Below, piece after piece: positions 23,193-24,664 of a stretch of 24,664 nt of DNA; position 1 is the stretch's first letter; each line of letters opens with the position of its first letter. Location of the stretch: positions 1 through 24,664 of the forward strand of contig JAEDGK010000019.1 of the NCBI GenBank assembly GCA_016297555.1, in the 5' to 3' direction. Position numbers and translations under genes: made by a program. A model generated the notes under the pieces. The model was not told where the DNA came from, did not search any database, and saw only the letters and a list, made by a program, of their open reading frames with translations. Origin of the DNA: Clostridiaceae bacterium (GTDB taxonomy: Bacteria > Bacillota > Clostridia > Oscillospirales > Acutalibacteraceae).

Positions 23193-23960
23193 TTAATCTT
23201 CCTTTTCCTCGGCAACGGTAACCTGAACGGGAGAATAGGGGTTTGTTGCGATTTCGTGCTTTGTTACTGTCTCATCGAGCTGACCATTTAACTTATTGCC
23301 CTCAGAGAACGGAACAAGACAGCAGTTGAATGATGAACCGGCTGCAATCTCACCGTAATAAGTCTGAAGATTTGCTTCATTCATTCTCAAAACAAGCACC
23401 GTGTAATCGATTACGGTTTTATTATCCGACGCCTCGGCTTCTCTCATTTCAGCCGCACTGCCGGCTTTTAAAACCAACAGATTTTTAAGAGCGAGTTTTG
23501 CGGTATTTGTTTGTTTTTCAATAGCATAAAGATTGATATAATCTCCTTCTCTAATAAAACCGGCTATTCCGGATTCGTTTGAAACAACAACCGCGACCGC
23601 ATATTCGCCTTTATTCAAGTGATAGGAAAGCCGAGAATCGTCAGAATTCTCGCCGATAAGAGTAAGCTTATCTGCAATAATCTGCTCTCCTCTGTAAAGC
23701 TTGGTTTTATTAACAAGGCCGACTATATCTTCTTTTTTCGTAACCGTTCCGTAGGTTATTGAAGAAACCGGAAGATCGACAACAGCCAGCATATCGTCGG
23801 TAATGACCGTATATTCGTTAATATCAGCAATGGGGACAACAACGCTTGCCTTTTCAACATCTTTAATTGTTGTGCTCTTTTTGATTTCAGTTGCGAAAAG
23901 CCAGGTGGCAGCTCCCGCAATAATGGCAAAAATTACAGCCATCAGATATATTTTTTTCAT
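23193..23960 (-). CDS. cpaB: Tad pilus assembly protein CpaB/RcpC (SAF domain)
   Basis: This 255-residue protein has one N-terminal transmembrane helix or uncleaved signal (about 5-24), then a SAF/antifreeze-like domain (about 38-105: VVVPIADINEYTVITDDMLAV ... KLYRGEQIIADKLT). The rest is the RcpC-like C-terminal part with YHLNKGEYAVAV and IREGDYINLYAI. CpaB proteins sit outside the membrane and are thought to bind peptidoglycan or help pilus passage; in Gram-negative Tad systems they work with the secretin, which I do not see here. AAAGGAAG lies nine bases before the ATG. It is 36 bases downstream of tadE. Confidence 0.88.
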   Translation of the reverse strand: MKKIYLMAVIFAIIAGAATWLFATEIKKSTTIKDVEKASVVVPIADINEYTVITDDMLAVVDLPVSSITYGTVTKKEDIVGLVNKTKLYRGEQIIADKLTLIGENSDDSRLSYHLNKGEYAVAVVVSNESGIAGFIREGDYINLYAIEKQTNTAKLALKNLLVLKAGSAAEMREAEASDNKTVIDYTVLVLRMNEANLQTYYGEIAAGSSFNCCLVPFSEGNKLNGQLDETVTKHEIATNPYSPVQVTVAEEKED

Positions 23961-23996
23961 AAAAAACCGCTTCCTTTCGCTTTTTCGGCTATAAAG

Positions 23997-24407
23997 TTAT
24001 GTTTCTACTTTCATTGTAACCTCAGAAGTAATCGGTCTTGTCTGACCGCCGGATATAATTCCCAAGACGGGAGTTAAAATATTCATCTGAGCTTCCAGCT
24101 TAACGGTAACATCGCCCGCAAGACGGTCGGTTTCAGATGAATATGTTATTGTCACAGTTACATTATCAACAACCGGAGATATAATATTTTCAACATGCTG
24201 TGCAGTCAGAGCTTCACAATCCTCATCAATCGAATGAACCGTTGCGTATCTTGCTCCCTCACGGCACGCATTGTCAAGCGAAAGCTGATTAAAAAAAAGC
24301 CAGCCGAAGTCAATAATACCGCATACAATCAACAGAAGAATCGGCAGTATCAAAGCAAACTCAACCATCGCCTGACCGCTTTCCCTTTTCCTTTTCACAT
24401 ATATCAC
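23997..24407 (-). CDS. tadE: TadE-like minor pseudopilin
   Basis: This 136-residue pseudopilin starts with a short basic leader followed by ESGQAMVEFALILPILLLIV. The Gly11/Gln12 junction with Glu16 at +5 fits the Flp/Tad prepilin peptidase site G-XXXX-EF, and the hydrophobic helix runs about 17-38. CREGARYATVHS and the beta-rich C-terminal part (VTVTITYSSE...VTVKLEAQM) are typical of TadE proteins. The start codon is a GTG; GGAGG lies three bases before the one used (24407) and 12 bases before an alternative GTG at 24398, so the choice is open. The needed prepilin peptidase is not in the window. Confidence 0.9.
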   Translation of the reverse strand: MIYVKRKRESGQAMVEFALILPILLLIVCGIIDFGWLFFNQLSLDNACREGARYATVHSIDEDCEALTAQHVENIISPVVDNVTVTITYSSETDRLAGDVTVKLEAQMNILTPVLGIISGGQTRPITSEVTMKVET

Positions 24408-24427
24408 CGTCCTCCGAATTAATAACG

Positions 24428-24451
24428 AAAAAAGAGCAGGAGAACCTGCTC
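24428..24451 (-). terminator. Intrinsic terminator inside the Tad operon, just before tadE
   Basis: On the minus strand GAGCAGG, loop TTCT and CCTGCTC are followed by TTTTTT: a textbook terminator with a seven-pair GC-rich stem plus flanking A-T pairs. The tadE ribosome binding site begins only a few bases downstream, so tadE and later genes must be reached by read-through or by a promoter I do not see. Confidence 0.85.
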
Positions 24452-24503
24452 TTAATCTCAGAAGTATTACGCAGGAGTTAATCTCCCTGTTTTTGTGCGA
24501 TAT

Positions 24504-24533
24504 GGGAGGAAAGGCACTACAGTCTTTCCTCCC
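24504..24533 (-). other. Strong hairpin between the upstream small gene and the terminator
   Basis: A perfect ten-pair stem (GGGAGGAAAG with CTTTCCTCCC) has a ten-base loop and no T-tract. A weaker bulged hairpin (24472-24489) lies between it and the terminator at 24428-24451. Such a stem can protect an mRNA 3' end against exonucleases. I see no coding sequence in 24452-24590. Confidence 0.65.
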
Positions 24534-24590
24534 CTCTGCCGTGCTAAATGTCTATGTTGTTAAAGAAACTTGAAATTCAAGTGAAAATGC

Positions 24591-24664
24591 TTATCCTTGA
24601 GTCGGCGCAAGGTTCTCGGGTATTTGATCGTTAACCTGCTGGAAGAGGTTTGCAATTCTGGGTC
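24591..24664 (-). CDS. C-terminal end of a small protein, possibly the Flp-type pilin (partial)
   Basis: Read on the minus strand from the right edge, an open frame gives the last 23 residues PRIANLFQQVNDQIPENLAP-TQG and a TAA stop at 24591-24593. The start lies outside the window. The place, directly upstream of tadE and followed by a hairpin block, is where Tad loci carry the major Flp pilin gene, and the amphipathic ending would suit it. The visible part is too short for a firm family call. Confidence 0.45.
   Translation of the reverse strand, partial: PRIANLFQQVNDQIPENLAPTQG

Overview
The window looks like chromosomal DNA of a spore-forming, monoderm Clostridia member, most likely of the Ruminococcaceae/Oscillospiraceae kind. 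The signs are low-to-moderate GC, strong GGAGG ribosome binding sites, the NPHGD-type topoisomerase pair typical of that group, both dipicolinate synthase subunits (an endospore trait), and a Tad pilus locus with no outer-membrane secretin in view. This placement is inferred from gene content; I could not run a search.

Layout: (1) 1-582, minus strand: the 5' half of tRNA-Ser(GGA), a small Cys-rich conserved-looking protein, and tRNA-Ala(GGC), both tRNAs with good promoters. (2) 583-5090, minus: an atypical type IIA topoisomerase pair in the order parE then parC, behind a strong extended -10 promoter. (3) 5175-10930, minus: a tightly packed seven-gene housekeeping operon with one promoter and one terminator: thymidylate kinase, GNAT acetyltransferase, DJ-1 protein, 5-formyl-THF cyclo-ligase, MltG, U32/TrhP, and a small membrane-anchored protein with a predicted small beta-barrel, whose likely start is a TTG overlapping the trhP stop. 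(4) 10950-12482, minus: dpaA-dpaB (dipicolinate synthase) behind a sigma-K-like promoter. (5) 12563-16998, plus: murC followed 4 nt later by a GH2 beta-galactosidase. (6) 17015-24664, minus: a Tad/Flp pilus operon. In transcription order it runs: end of a small protein (possibly the pilin), a hairpin block with an intrinsic terminator, tadE, cpaB, tadZ, tadA, tadB, tadC, a DUF192 gene, and a DivIVA-domain coiled-coil gene, closing on a terminator shared with lacZ.

How they work together: the Tad genes supply the ATPase (TadA), platform (TadB/TadC), localisation ATPase (TadZ), SAF-domain assembly protein (CpaB) and a minor pseudopilin (TadE). The DUF192 and DivIVA genes at the 3' end are the most interesting attachments and may couple the machine to the cell pole or division site. 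MltG and MurC serve peptidoglycan metabolism; TrhP is a tRNA wobble-uridine hydroxylation factor; DpaAB makes the spore-core dipicolinate. No insertion sequence, prophage, CRISPR array or integration site was seen, and no gene-free stretch exceeds about 200 bases.
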